64,000 nt of DNA from Bradyrhizobium sp. (GCF_027307225.1 NZ_DAHUXJ010000057.1:27980-91979), one strand, 5' to 3'; numbered from the stretch's first letter, positions 1 through 8,393 are shown. The notes: generated by a model from the letters alone, not told the origin. Translations and numbers: made by a program.

Positions 1-579
1 GGTGACAAACAATACGGTGGTGCCGAGCGATTGCCAGACGTCGAGCAGCAGTTGCTGCATGGACAAACGCGTCTGCGCATCGAGCGCACCGAACGGCTCA
101 TCCATCAGAAGCGCTTTCGGCGACATCGCGAGCACCCGCGCGATGCCGACGCGTTGGCGCATTCCGCCCGACAATTGCACTGGCAAGGCATCAGCGAATG
201 ATTCAAGGCCGACCAGCTTCAGCAGGTTCCGCGCCCTGGATTCATAGTCGGCACGTGCAACGCCCTGCACCTGCGGCCCGAAGATCACATTTTGCCAGAC
301 ATTGAGCCATGGAAACAACGCGGCCTCCTGAAAGACCACGCCGCGATCGGGGCCCGGCCGCGTCACCGTCTTGCCGTCGAACAACAGAATGCCTTCGGTG
401 GTCTTTTCGAAGCCGGCTAGCAGATTGAGCAGCGTCGACTTTCCGCAACCGGACGGCCCCAGCAGCGCCACAAACTCGCCCTCGCCGATCGCAAGATTGA
501 TTCCGTCGAGCGCCCGGACCTCCGATTGGCCCGAAAAGGTCTTCGATACATTTTCGAACGTGATCGTGCCCATCGTCAT
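1..579 (-). CDS. ABC transporter ATP-binding protein, nitrate/sulfonate/taurine type (cut by left edge)
   Basis: This is the ATPase of a SsuB/TauB/NrtD-type importer. The first 193 residues are present and the C-terminus lies outside the window. Visible motifs are Walker A GPSGCGKST (about residues 41-49), a Q-loop in VVFQEAALFPW, the signature LSGGMRQR (about 135) and Walker B LLMDEPFGALD (about 157). The ATG at 579-577 lies 4 bases past the permease stop; an alternative ATG is two codons downstream. The gene is last in a minus-strand set of amidase, binding protein, permease and ATPase. The solute cannot be read from the ATPase. The absence of a frameshift up to base 1 suggests an intact gene. 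Confidence 0.93.
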   Translation of the reverse strand, partial: MTMGTITFENVSKTFSGQSEVRALDGINLAIGEGEFVALLGPSGCGKSTLLNLLAGFEKTTEGILLFDGKTVTRPGPDRGVVFQEAALFPWLNVWQNVIFGPQVQGVARADYESRARNLLKLVGLESFADALPVQLSGGMRQRVGIARVLAMSPKALLMDEPFGALDAQTRLSMQQLLLDVWQSLGTTVLFVT

Positions 580-583
580 GCCA

Positions 584-1468
584 TCACGAATGGAACGACT
601 GCAGGCGCCGCCACGCCAGCACCCATTGCTCAATCAACAGAATGACGCGGTCGCTGATCAGGCCGAGCAGGCCGATGGTCGCCATGTCGGCGATGACGAC
701 GTCCATGCGCCCGACATAGTAAGCATCCCACAGCACGTAGCCGAGACCGGATTTGACGGCGACCATTTCCGCGACGATGACCGCGGTCCAGGCGATGCCG
801 AGTCCGATCCGCAATCCCGTGAAGATCGACGGCAGCGATGCAGGCAACACCACCCGCCGCAGGATCGTCCATCGCCCCGCCCCCATCATCATGGCGGCCC
901 GGACGAGATTACGCTCGATATCGCGCGCGCCCTGCGCGGAGTTGACCACGATCGGATAGAACGCGCCCAGCGCGATCAGGAACACCGCGCCCATGTCGCG
1001 AATGCCGAACACCGCGATCGAAAACGGCAGCCAGGCCGTGATCGGGATCGGCCGCAGTAGTTGAACGGTTGGATCGAGGCTGCCTGATGCAATCCGGTTC
1101 CAACCGATCGCAAGTCCGACCGGCACGGCGACCACAATCGCGAGCAAGAAGCCTTTGCCGACGCGCTCAGCGGAAAACAGCAAGTTGGCAAGCCAGGTGC
1201 CGCTATAGGGATTGAGGCTGAGGCCGCTCGCGCCAAACGCCCACACTTTCCACGCATGCCACACCCGGTCCGGAGTCGGCAGCACACCGCCAAACAGCGA
1301 GCCGCCGTTTCCCTCCCATTGCCACAGTGCGATCACCACAACGGGGAGAACAATGGCGAGAAGAATTTGCCGAAGATTCCTGCGAGCCACGGATGAAAGG
1401 ATCGACGACGCCAGGCGGGAAACGGAGGATTCCTGCCTTGAAGCGATAGGTCCCGTCGAGATCGACAT
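584..1468 (-). CDS. ABC transporter permease, SsuC/NrtB family
   Basis: A 294-residue inner-membrane permease of the BPD-transporter-1 family. After a polar N-terminus of about 30 residues come roughly six hydrophobic segments. The cytoplasmic coupling loop, AAMMMGAGRWTILRRVVLPA, is in the expected place for docking with the ATPase. The length is normal. The gene lies between the binding protein and the ATPase genes, so the three form one importer. Family membership is clear. The substrate could be an alkanesulfonate, nitrate or another small nitrogen or sulfur compound. Confidence 0.92.
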   Translation of the reverse strand: MSISTGPIASRQESSVSRLASSILSSVARRNLRQILLAIVLPVVVIALWQWEGNGGSLFGGVLPTPDRVWHAWKVWAFGASGLSLNPYSGTWLANLLFSAERVGKGFLLAIVVAVPVGLAIGWNRIASGSLDPTVQLLRPIPITAWLPFSIAVFGIRDMGAVFLIALGAFYPIVVNSAQGARDIERNLVRAAMMMGAGRWTILRRVVLPASLPSIFTGLRIGLGIAWTAVIVAEMVAVKSGLGYVLWDAYYVGRMDVVIADMATIGLLGLISDRVILLIEQWVLAWRRLQSFHS

Positions 1469-1519
1469 TGACGCAATCCTCGCGAGGCGGCGCGGTTCGC
1501 CGCTCGCCCTGCTACCCGT

Positions 1520-2545
1520 CTAATTGCCCAGGGCCTTCTCGACGAACGAGTCGTCCCAATGCGCGTCGATTTCGCCGGAGACATCCTTCTGGATTACCCC
1601 GAGGTCGGCAAAGCCCTTGGCCTGGCGCTTGATCTGATCCGGCGAGATCACTTCGCCGAGCTTGATGATTTTCGAAGCCTGCGCCGCGACGTTGGGAGCC
1701 ATTCCGGAAAGCTGCGCATAGGCATCGGCGAAAGCGGCAGGCGACTTGGCGAGTTCCTCCTGCTTCTTGAGGTAGGCCCAGACAAAACGCTCGATCGCGG
1801 CGCGTTTGCCGTCGATCGCCGTCTTCGTCGTCATGAACATGCCGAGTTCGGCACCGACTGCCTTCGACGAGCTGTATTCGAGCCCCTTGGCGAAGTAGCC
1901 GTAACCATCCATCACCGGAATCGATTCAAACGGCTCCCAGGTGACGAGGCCATCGACCTCGCCCTTCTTCAGCGCCTGATCGAAATTGGCGCCGCCGCCC
2001 TGAATATTGACCGCTTGAAAGCTGTTATAGGGAATCTTGTTTTCAACCAGCGTCGCGGCGAACTGGAACCAGACCGCCGATCCCGGCGCGATCGCGATCT
2101 TTTTGCCTTTCAGGTCTGCCCAGCTGTCGAACTTCGCGCCGTTGCGGCCGATCACATATTTCGGCGAGGAGCCCACGCCCATCAGCCCGACGACGTTGTT
2201 CGATCCCTGCGCCAGCGAAATCGCAAGATCGGCCGGGCCGACCGAGGCGGCATCGAGAGAACCCGCCAGCAGCGCGGTGCGCGCATCGGCATAGCGAACG
2301 AATTCGACCAGCTTGAGATTGACGCCGAGCTTTTTCAGATCGCCGGCGATGAGGATCACGGGGGCGAGATGACCAACTTTTTGGTAGCCGACCGTGAGTT
2401 CGACCGGTTGTGCCAATGGCGCTGGTTCGGGTCCGACCGCCTGGGCCGGCAACGGCAGCCATCCGATCGCCGCCACGATGAACCAAAGCCAGGCATCTTG
2501 CCTCAATCTCCGCACGATCCGCCTCCCTTTCGACCAGCCCATTGA
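1520..2545 (-). CDS. ABC transporter substrate-binding protein, SsuA/NrtA (NMT1-like) family
   Basis: A periplasmic solute-binding protein of about 341 residues. I chose the ATG at 2545, giving MGWSKGRR, because it puts a basic n-region directly before the hydrophobic stretch DAWLWFIVAAIGWLPLPAQA, a good Sec signal with an AQA cleavage site. A longer frame opens at 2599 but adds only an unlikely leader. The mature part starts VELTVGYQKVGHLAPV and has the two-lobe NMT1/SsuA pattern. It belongs with the permease and ATPase downstream. Its neighbour, an amidase, suggests that the ligand carries an amide or ureide bond; that is inference. Confidence 0.9.
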   Translation of the reverse strand, partial: SMGWSKGRRIVRRLRQDAWLWFIVAAIGWLPLPAQAVGPEPAPLAQPVELTVGYQKVGHLAPVILIAGDLKKLGVNLKLVEFVRYADARTALLAGSLDAASVGPADLAISLAQGSNNVVGLMGVGSSPKYVIGRNGAKFDSWADLKGKKIAIAPGSAVWFQFAATLVENKIPYNSFQAVNIQGGGANFDQALKKGEVDGLVTWEPFESIPVMDGYGYFAKGLEYSSSKAVGAELGMFMTTKTAIDGKRAAIERFVWAYLKKQEELAKSPAAFADAYAQLSGMAPNVAAQASKIIKLGEVISPDQIKRQAKGFADLGVIQKDVSGEIDAHWDDSFVEKALGN

Positions 2546-2623
2546 TCGTAGCCTTACGGGAAGACTGCACCAGATTGCGCCCGTTGCGCAACGTGGCAAG
2601 GCGCCTCGAGACCATTCCGTTGA

Positions 2624-3940
2624 TCATGGCCCGTCAATGTCGGATACGATCTCCATCGGCACGCGGCCGTGCCAGTCGGTGCGTTCCTGCAACCTTGCGG
2701 CGATCTGAAGCAGAACTGCCTCGCTGCCCGGCCGCCCGATCATTTGCAGTCCAACCGGCATGCCATCACGGTCGAAGCCCGCGGGAACCGCAAGCGCCGG
2801 CAGGCCGAAATAATTGACGAAGCGAGTGAAGCGGCTAAGCGCGTAGAGCACGCGCGGATTGAACTGCGCGGATGCCGGATCGACCTCGTTCACACGGGGC
2901 GTCCTGACCGGCATCACCGGCAAAAACGCCACATCGGTCTCTCCGAGGCAGGACAAGATGAATTGATCGCGAAGGTCCTTGCGCGCCGCCAACGCCGACG
3001 CAAGCTCCTGGTCCGAAATTGAGAGCCCCTTACGCAAACGCTTGCGTAAGGTGACGTCGATATTAGAATCCTCAAGGCGCGAGCGATGTTCCCCGGTCGC
3101 CTCGGCTTGCAGGACAATCAGCGTTTGCCGGTCGGCTTCTTCGGGAAAGCCGGATCGCTCTTCGAGCGCAATGCCGCTTGTGGCGAGCACATCGACGGCA
3201 CCACGAACGATGGCGGCGATTTCGACATCGCTGGAATCGAACGCATCTTGCAATACAACCGCTCGCGAAAGCACTCCCGATACGGATTGCGTCTCGCCGG
3301 AAACGATGGGCCACAGCAAAGCAAGATCGGCGGCACTTCGCGCGAAGACACCGGCGGTGTCGAGTGAAGGCGCCAACGACATCGCGCCGTCCAGCGGAAT
3401 CCTGCCGTAACCGGGTTTGAGCGCGCTGACGCCGCAGCAATGCGCGGGAATTCGCACCGAGCCCGCGGTGTCGGAACCCAAGGCGGCGAAGCAGCAGCCG
3501 GCCGCGACCAGAATGGCGGAGCCGGTCGAGGAGCCGCCGGGGATCGCGTCAAAACGCCATGGATTGAGCGCTCCGCGCCGCCCGATGCCGGATGCTTCGT
3601 ACGCCAGTTCCGTCATCGTTGCCGTGCCGATCAGACAGGCCCCGGCCAGATCGAGACGGTCGATGACCGAACCGCGCGGCAGCGCCGGCGCTTGCGGCAT
3701 GGTGCATCCCCATGATGGCCGGCTGCGCCCGGTCGCGAACATATCCTTGGCAACATAGGGCAAGCCCGAGAGCGGACCCTGGCATGGCGCTTCGGCATGA
3801 TAGATATGTTCAACCGCGTGGAGCTTTCGACCGAGGCGGGCGAGACGCCCCTGGCATTGATCGAGCGCCGCGCTTCGCCCTCGCTCGGATAGCGAACTCC
3901 AGTCCGGCAATCGGGCACTCGATGTAGCAACCAGCGTCAT
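2624..3940 (-). CDS. amidase (amidase-signature family)
   Basis: A 438-residue amidase-signature hydrolase. The Ser-cisSer-Lys triad is visible: Lys65 in PYVAKDM, the cis-Ser in GGSSTGSA (about 135-142) and the nucleophile Ser161 in GSDTAGSVRIP. There is no signal peptide, so it is cytosolic. It is the first gene of a minus-strand set with an ABC importer 78 bases downstream, so it probably hydrolyses what the importer brings in. GatA is less likely because no gatB or gatC is nearby and the C-terminal half differs from tRNA amidotransferase subunits. The exact amide is unknown. Confidence 0.88.
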   Translation of the reverse strand: MTLVATSSARLPDWSSLSERGRSAALDQCQGRLARLGRKLHAVEHIYHAEAPCQGPLSGLPYVAKDMFATGRSRPSWGCTMPQAPALPRGSVIDRLDLAGACLIGTATMTELAYEASGIGRRGALNPWRFDAIPGGSSTGSAILVAAGCCFAALGSDTAGSVRIPAHCCGVSALKPGYGRIPLDGAMSLAPSLDTAGVFARSAADLALLWPIVSGETQSVSGVLSRAVVLQDAFDSSDVEIAAIVRGAVDVLATSGIALEERSGFPEEADRQTLIVLQAEATGEHRSRLEDSNIDVTLRKRLRKGLSISDQELASALAARKDLRDQFILSCLGETDVAFLPVMPVRTPRVNEVDPASAQFNPRVLYALSRFTRFVNYFGLPALAVPAGFDRDGMPVGLQMIGRPGSEAVLLQIAARLQERTDWHGRVPMEIVSDIDGP

Positions 3941-3995
3941 TGCTTCTCGTTGTCAGTACTGCGATGCGTGACAGACATATCCCAACATCAAATGT

Positions 3996-4162
3996 CTAGT
4001 GCGGTGAATTTGAAGTTCCTATCAGTTTCGCGGTGACCTCGTCCTAGGAACTTCAAATTATAAACCGCACTAGAATCAAATAATTGGCTAGTGCTCCTTT
4101 GATTCCGAAGTTCGTAAACGTGGAGCCGCAATATGGTACGAACTTCGGAATCGGAGCACTAG
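3996..4162. repeat. composite palindromic repeat, copy 1 (167 bp)
   Basis: Two hairpins, each bounded by CTAG, joined by a 14-base AT-rich spacer. Hairpin A (3996-4073) has outer arms CTAGTGCGGT/ACCGCACTAG and a perfect 15-base inner arm. Hairpin B (4088-4162) has outer arms CTAGTGCTCC/GGAGCACTAG and a perfect 16-base inner arm. The whole 167-base unit recurs inverted at 63832-63998 with only about six differences. It looks like a non-autonomous mobile or REP-type element. No transposase is associated with it in this window. Confidence 0.93.
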
Positions 4163-4200
4163 GTACACCGTGGCAGCCAGAACATTCGATAACACGAGGG

Positions 4201-4338
4201 CTAGTGCGGCGAATTCGCTTAGGAATTTCAAATCCAAAGCCGCTAATCAAATCAATAAGTTACTGGAGCTCCTTTGATTCCGAAGCTCGCATCAGAGGTT
4301 GCTGCGATTTCATGCGAACTTCGTAATCGGAGCTCTAG
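4201..4338. repeat. composite palindromic repeat, copy 2 (degenerate, same orientation as copy 1)
   Basis: A decayed copy of the same unit. Hairpin A (from CTAG at 4201) has lost most of its left inner arm and loop. The AT-rich spacer is recognisable, and hairpin B runs from 4263 to the CTAG at 4335-4338. In B the outer arm reads CTGGAGCTCC/GGAGCTCTAG: the T-to-A change on the left is matched by A-to-T on the right, so pairing is kept. The right arm ends 7 bases before the likely start codon of the next gene and supplies its GGAG. Confidence 0.8.
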
Positions 4339-4345
4339 TCGAACC

Positions 4346-5770
4346 GTGAAGCCAGACGAATTGACTCATCATCCTGACGGATTGCCGCAGCCGCAGCGAG
4401 CCTGGGCGATCCTGACGATCGCCATCGGCCTGGTCATGGCGGTGATGGACGGAGCGATCGCCAACGTGGCGCTGCCGACGATTGCCCGCGATCTCCATGC
4501 GAGCCCCGCCTTCTCGATCTGGATCGTCAATGGCTATCAACTCGCGATCACGATCTCGCTGCTCCCGCTGGCATCGCTCGGCGAAATCATCGGCTATCGC
4601 CGCGTCTATATTGCCGGACTTTTTCTGTTCACGATCGCATCGCTGTTTTGCGTGCTCACGCATACGCTGACATTGCTGACGATCGCCCGCATCCTGCAAG
4701 GGTTTGGCGCTGCCGGGATCATGGCCGTCAACATGGCGCTGGTCCGGCATATCTATCCGCGCAAGATGTTGGGGCGCGGGATCGGCATCAATGCGATGGT
4801 GGTCGCCATCTCTGCAGCGGTCGGGCCGACGACCGCGGCGGGCATTCTGGCCGTCGGTCCATGGCCGTATCTGTTTGCGATCAACGTCCCGCTTGGCGTT
4901 GTCGCACTCGCGATCGGCATCAAGTATCTGCCGTATACCAAACCCGCCGGCCACGACTTCGACTGGAAAAGCGCGGCGCTGAGCGCCATCACCTTTGGCC
5001 TCGGACTTGCCGCGATCGACAGCGTCGGCCACGGCGAAGACGCGGCGATTGCACTCGCCGAGCTCGGCGGCGCGGTGGTTGCGGGCTTCCTGCTGGTCCG
5101 CGCGCAGAAACATGTCACCTCGCCTTTGCTGCCGCTCGACCTGCTGCGCATTCCGATTTTTGCGCTGTCGATTGCGACATCGATCGCATCGTTCTGCGGG
5201 CAGATGCTGGCTTTCGTCGCACTCCCTTTCTACCTCGAAAGCCGGTTTGGATATTCTGCGGTCGAGATCGGTCTTTTGATTACGCCCTGGCCGATCGCGG
5301 TGGCGGTCGCCGCGCCGCTCGCCGGACGGCTGGTGGAGCGCCACCCTGCCGGACTTCTCGGCGGAATTGGGCTGGTGCTGTTTGCGCTCGGCCTGGGCGC
5401 GCTGGCGTGGCTGCCGTCGCATCCCGCGTTTTTCGATGTGGCGTGGCGGATGGCGGTGGCCGGCGCGGGCTTCGGCCTGTTCCAGACGCCGAACAACCGC
5501 ACCATGATCGCGGCGGCTCCCCGGGAACGCTCGGGCGGCGCCAGCGGCATGCTGGGAACTGCGCGCCTGTTGGGACAGACTACCGGTGCGGCCCTGGTGT
5601 CGCTGTTGCTCGCCCGCTTCGCGTTGGAAGGTACCCGGCTTGCGTTGCTGACAGGCGTCGGCTTTGCGGTCGTGGGCGCGGCGCTGAGCATGCTGAGACT
5701 GTCGGAGACCGGTGCGCGGGGCGCCGAACATGTCCGCGTCACGGAGGACCAGCGGCTTAGGGGCGAATAG
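4346..5770 (+). CDS. MFS multidrug exporter, DHA2 (EmrB/QacA) family
   Basis: A 14-helix-type major facilitator of about 474 residues. Family motifs are MDGAIANVALPTIARD in the first helix, WIVNGYQLAITISLLPL in the second, the A-loop GEIIGYRR and the antiporter motif C region GPTTAAGILAVGPWPYLFAINVPLG split across helix 5. An ATG at 4274 lies inside the palindromic repeat, so I prefer the in-frame GTG at 4346, preceded by GGAG at 4329-4332; a TTG at 4358 is also possible. It probably exports toxic compounds by proton antiport. No partner EmrA is present, and the gene stands alone between the repeat and a regulatory region. Confidence 0.85.
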   Translation: MKPDELTHHPDGLPQPQRAWAILTIAIGLVMAVMDGAIANVALPTIARDLHASPAFSIWIVNGYQLAITISLLPLASLGEIIGYRRVYIAGLFLFTIASLFCVLTHTLTLLTIARILQGFGAAGIMAVNMALVRHIYPRKMLGRGIGINAMVVAISAAVGPTTAAGILAVGPWPYLFAINVPLGVVALAIGIKYLPYTKPAGHDFDWKSAALSAITFGLGLAAIDSVGHGEDAAIALAELGGAVVAGFLLVRAQKHVTSPLLPLDLLRIPIFALSIATSIASFCGQMLAFVALPFYLESRFGYSAVEIGLLITPWPIAVAVAAPLAGRLVERHPAGLLGGIGLVLFALGLGALAWLPSHPAFFDVAWRMAVAGAGFGLFQTPNNRTMIAAAPRERSGGASGMLGTARLLGQTTGAALVSLLLARFALEGTRLALLTGVGFAVVGAALSMLRLSETGARGAEHVRVTEDQRLRGE

Positions 5771-5788
5771 CGGCCTTTTGGACCCCGT

Positions 5789-5813
5789 ACAAATTTGTAA
5801 ACTTGTCTCAAAT
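5789..5813. promoter_or_regulatory. possible operator region before the first 101-residue gene
   Basis: A perfect 10-base palindrome, ACAAATTTGT (5789-5798), is followed by GTCTCAAAT (5805-5813). That nonamer is also the left part of the palindrome just before the XRE gene (6751-6759). The AT-rich stretch lies 70-95 bases upstream of the ATG at 5883, a sensible place for a promoter or operator. No -35/-10 pair is clear. Confidence 0.4.
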
Positions 5814-5882
5814 TTGGTTGCGACGGCATCTTCGGCCTGCTATAAACAATCGCTTTCTTCGTCGCGAAAGGGAGAAAGCACC

Positions 5883-6188
5883 ATGGGCGAACTCTACGAC
5901 TGGCTGTCGCATCAGCATCCGGGCCTGAAGACGTTCAAGGCCTTCCGGCACAACATGCTTGAGCGCGTCACGACCGACGCGCCCCATCGCGCACTCTTCC
6001 GCCTGCTCGCCGGGGTCACCGAGGAATACATCGCCCGCTACGACGGCGAGGCCGTTCCGGTCGGTGTCGCCGAAGAAACCTACAGGCATCTGCTTGAGAT
6101 CGTCGCCAAGGCCGAGAGCGCCTTGACCGCGCCGGCGCCCCGGCAGGTTCATATCCTGAATGAACTGGCCGCCGCCCGGCTCGTGTAA
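5883..6188 (+). CDS. hypothetical protein, 101 residues, paralogue 1
   Basis: Function not recognised. The ATG at 5883 follows GGGAGAAAGCACC, a good ribosome-binding site; an earlier in-frame start at 5712 would overlap the upstream gene. The protein is acidic, soluble and probably all-helical, without signal peptide or membrane segment. It opens MGELYDWLSHQHPGLKT and shares this block, the central LFRLL segment, the VPVGVAE motif and a C-terminal hydrophobic end with the next gene. Both are exactly 101 residues, so they arose by tandem duplication. An XRE regulator lies downstream. Confidence 0.85.
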   Translation: MGELYDWLSHQHPGLKTFKAFRHNMLERVTTDAPHRALFRLLAGVTEEYIARYDGEAVPVGVAEETYRHLLEIVAKAESALTAPAPRQVHILNELAAARLV

Positions 6189-6353
6189 CGGTTTAACGAC
6201 GTCGAGCGGATCCGAAATCAGCCCGCCGACTCCACAAAGCCGGATAGCGCTAATGTGACGGTTCCATGTCCACGATTTCATAAAATGCTTGCGTTAACAG
6301 GGTTTTCGTGATAGAAGTGGTTGTTTCTTCTCGAATACCGACGAGGAAACAAC

Positions 6354-6659
6354 ATGGTTGAGTTGCATAGCTGGCTTTCTCATCAGCACCCCGGTCTTCG
6401 GACCTACGTCGCCCTTCAACAAAAATCGAACGAACTGGCAGAGACCGATGCGGAGCATCGCGCGGTCTACAGGCTGTTGTCTTCGATCCTCGATCCCTTC
6501 ATCGACTCCTTCGACGAGGAGCCGCTTCCGGCCGGCGTCGCAGAGACGACGTTCCAGCGGCTGCTTGCGGTGGTGCGCGATGCCGACAACGCGACCACGC
6601 TCGCGCCCGATCAGCAGATCGATGCGTTGAACAAGATCGCCTCCGTCGAACTCGTTTGA
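6354..6659 (+). CDS. hypothetical protein, 101 residues, paralogue 2
   Basis: Function not recognised. It starts MVELHSWLSHQHPGLRT and aligns end to end with the preceding gene at roughly half identity, including RLL, LPAGVAE and the closing LNKIASVELV. The ATG at 6354 follows GAGGAAACAAC; the frame extends upstream to 6321 without a ribosome-binding site. There are no cysteines, signal or membrane segments. The two copies are 165 bases apart, each with its own ribosome-binding site, so they may be separately expressed. Confidence 0.85.
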   Translation: MVELHSWLSHQHPGLRTYVALQQKSNELAETDAEHRAVYRLLSSILDPFIDSFDEEPLPAGVAETTFQRLLAVVRDADNATTLAPDQQIDALNKIASVELV

Positions 6660-6749
6660 AGGCAGCCGACGCCCGACGCGGTTTTCCGGTGAGCGTGTCG
6701 AGAACGCAGAATTAACGCTTCCCTGACGGCCAAAAATCATGTACGCCTT

Positions 6750-6767
6750 CGTCTCAAATATGAGACG
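6750..6767. promoter_or_regulatory. palindromic operator candidate before the XRE gene
   Basis: A perfect inverted repeat CGTCTCA-AATA-TGAGACG (7-base arms, 4-base spacer) ends 10 bases before the ATG at 6778. The position favours autoregulation by the XRE protein. The core GTCTCAAAT recurs at 5805-5813 before the first paralogue gene. Confidence 0.6.
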
Positions 6768-6777
6768 AGAGGCAAAA

Positions 6778-7698
6778 ATGAGCGCGACGAGCAACCGCTT
6801 TGCCGAGATCGGTGAGAGGCTGCGCGCCTACCGGATGGGCCGCGGGCTCGCGGCGGAACAGGTCGCCGAGCGTCTCGGGGTGTCGCGCGCCGCAGTCTAC
6901 CGGATCGAAGCCGGCGAGGTCGTGAAGATCGAGACGCTCGATCGGCTTGCCAGCGTGCTGGAGACCTCCGTTGGCTCCCTGCTCGGCCTCGGCGTCGAAT
7001 ACTACGCCAACGCCATCGGCTATTTCGAGCGGATGCGGCAGATCGAGGAGAAATCCGAACAGGTCATCGCCCACTTCCCGCCTTTGTCCTATCTCCTGAC
7101 CTCGGACAATTACGGACGCCAGCTCAAGCAGACGCTGATCGAGGCCGCGCCCTCCTATGCCGAGGACGGCAAGGACTACGAGGCCGAGATCGACGCGATC
7201 ATCAATGTGCTCGACGAACGCAAGAACGCGCGCGACCGTCGGCATCTCAGCGTCGTCAATTTCGTCAACATGCCGGAGATCGAACGCTGGTTGAAGCTCG
7301 GCCTGGTCGGTCGCTTTGATCTGCCGGCCAACGAGATCGTCGAGCGCAGGCTCGCTGCGCGCGCCGAGATCGAGCATCTGATCAAGCTGATCGAGCAGGA
7401 ACCGATGGGCATTCAGATCGGCCTGATCGAAGAGCCGTTGCCCAACATCACCTTCCAGCTATTTCGCACGTCCGAGCGCACGCTGCTGGGCTTGAGCCCA
7501 TTCCGGCTCGGCGGCGAACTGCCGAATATCCGCACCGGCGTCGCCATGCTGACGGCCGACGAAGAACCGGTGCGTCTCTACGAGCAACTGGTCGATAGAC
7601 TATGGCGCCGTGCCTACAAGGGGCGTGAGGCCGCGCATCAGCTGCGCATGATCCTGGAGCGATCGGCGATGCGACCGCCCGCACGAAATGCTTCCTAA
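6778..7698 (+). CDS. XRE-family transcriptional regulator with C-terminal domain
   Basis: About 306 residues. A helix-turn-helix of the Cro/C1 type occupies about residues 9-62 (IGERLRAYRMGRGLAAEQVAERLGVSRAAVYRIEAGE). The remaining 240 residues form an unassigned domain, mostly helical, that may bind a ligand or oligomerise. The ATG at 6778 was preferred over one at 6739 because the earlier start would place the 18-base palindrome inside the gene. It probably represses or activates itself and the two upstream 101-residue genes, given the shared GTCTCAAAT. It converges with pyrE, whose stop is 3 bases away. Confidence 0.85.
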   Translation: MSATSNRFAEIGERLRAYRMGRGLAAEQVAERLGVSRAAVYRIEAGEVVKIETLDRLASVLETSVGSLLGLGVEYYANAIGYFERMRQIEEKSEQVIAHFPPLSYLLTSDNYGRQLKQTLIEAAPSYAEDGKDYEAEIDAIINVLDERKNARDRRHLSVVNFVNMPEIERWLKLGLVGRFDLPANEIVERRLAARAEIEHLIKLIEQEPMGIQIGLIEEPLPNITFQLFRTSERTLLGLSPFRLGGELPNIRTGVAMLTADEEPVRLYEQLVDRLWRRAYKGREAAHQLRMILERSAMRPPARNAS

Positions 7699-7700
7699 GC

Positions 7701-8393
7701 TTAACTTCGAACCGACAATTTCGAACGACCGCCATGCCGCGTCGACCAGGCGACGGGATCGATGAGGAAACGCTCCACTTCCGCACGGTCCTGCGGCGAA
7801 ATCTTCTGAGCCGCCGGCGAACGCAGGATATCGGCCCAGGTGGCAAGCGGATGCAAGGTCAGCCCGGCCTGCGCGAGCCGCTCGGCCGCGCCGGGAAAGA
7901 CGTCATGATAGAAGATAGTGAGCACGTGTTCGACGACGGCGCCTGCCGCCCGCAGCCCGCGCGCAAAATTGAGCTTGCTGCCTCCATCGGTGGTGAGATC
8001 GTCGACCAATAGCACCTGGAGCCCATCGACATCGCCGCCTTCGACCTGCGCGTTGCGGCCGATGCCAAGCGGCCGCTTGCGCACATAGCGCATGCGTACA
8101 TTGAGTTGGTCCGCAAGCCAGGCAGCAAAGGGAATGCCGGCAGTTTCTGCGCCCGCGACCGCATCGATCGTGGCGTTCGGCAACATCGCGCCCACATAGC
8201 GGACGGCGACTTGCGTCACTGCTTGTCGTAACGAAGGATCGCCAAGGATCACCCGGACGTCGACATAGACCGGGCTCGCCCAGCCTGCCGCCAGGATAAA
8301 AGGCTGCTGCCGGCTGACATGGATGGCGCCGCCGTCAAACAGGAGCCGCGCAACTTCACCGCCGATCTCCTGCCTGATCGCTTGGTCGGTCAT
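7701..8393 (-). CDS. pyrE: orotate phosphoribosyltransferase
   Basis: A 230-residue cytosolic enzyme that joins orotate to PRPP to form OMP. The PRPP-binding loop VLLVDDLTTDGGSK is at about 127-140, and the conserved lysine-rich RKRPLG segment is at about 105-110. The ATG at 8393 overlaps the pyrC stop in ATGA, indicating translational coupling. It is last in an overlapping operon with pyrC, an M20 hydrolase, pyrD and pyrK. It can divert orotate into UMP synthesis. A second housekeeping pyrE elsewhere in the genome cannot be ruled out. Confidence 0.93.
   Translation of the reverse strand: MTDQAIRQEIGGEVARLLFDGGAIHVSRQQPFILAAGWASPVYVDVRVILGDPSLRQAVTQVAVRYVGAMLPNATIDAVAGAETAGIPFAAWLADQLNVRMRYVRKRPLGIGRNAQVEGGDVDGLQVLLVDDLTTDGGSKLNFARGLRAAGAVVEHVLTIFYHDVFPGAAERLAQAGLTLHPLATWADILRSPAAQKISPQDRAEVERFLIDPVAWSTRHGGRSKLSVRS

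Noticed and set aside
4053..4326. Short frames on both strands inside the repeat, for example a minus-strand frame 4053-4250 and a plus-strand frame 4084-4326
   Set aside because: They are read through the palindromic repeat; the plus-strand one begins with the same residues as a minus-strand frame crossing copy 3 near 63910. They have no ribosome-binding site and reflect the repeat sequence.
4310..5731. A 473-residue minus-strand frame opposite the DHA2 exporter
   Set aside because: It is extremely rich in Arg, Gln and Asp, as expected for the antisense of a GC-rich membrane-protein gene. The plus strand has clear MFS motifs.
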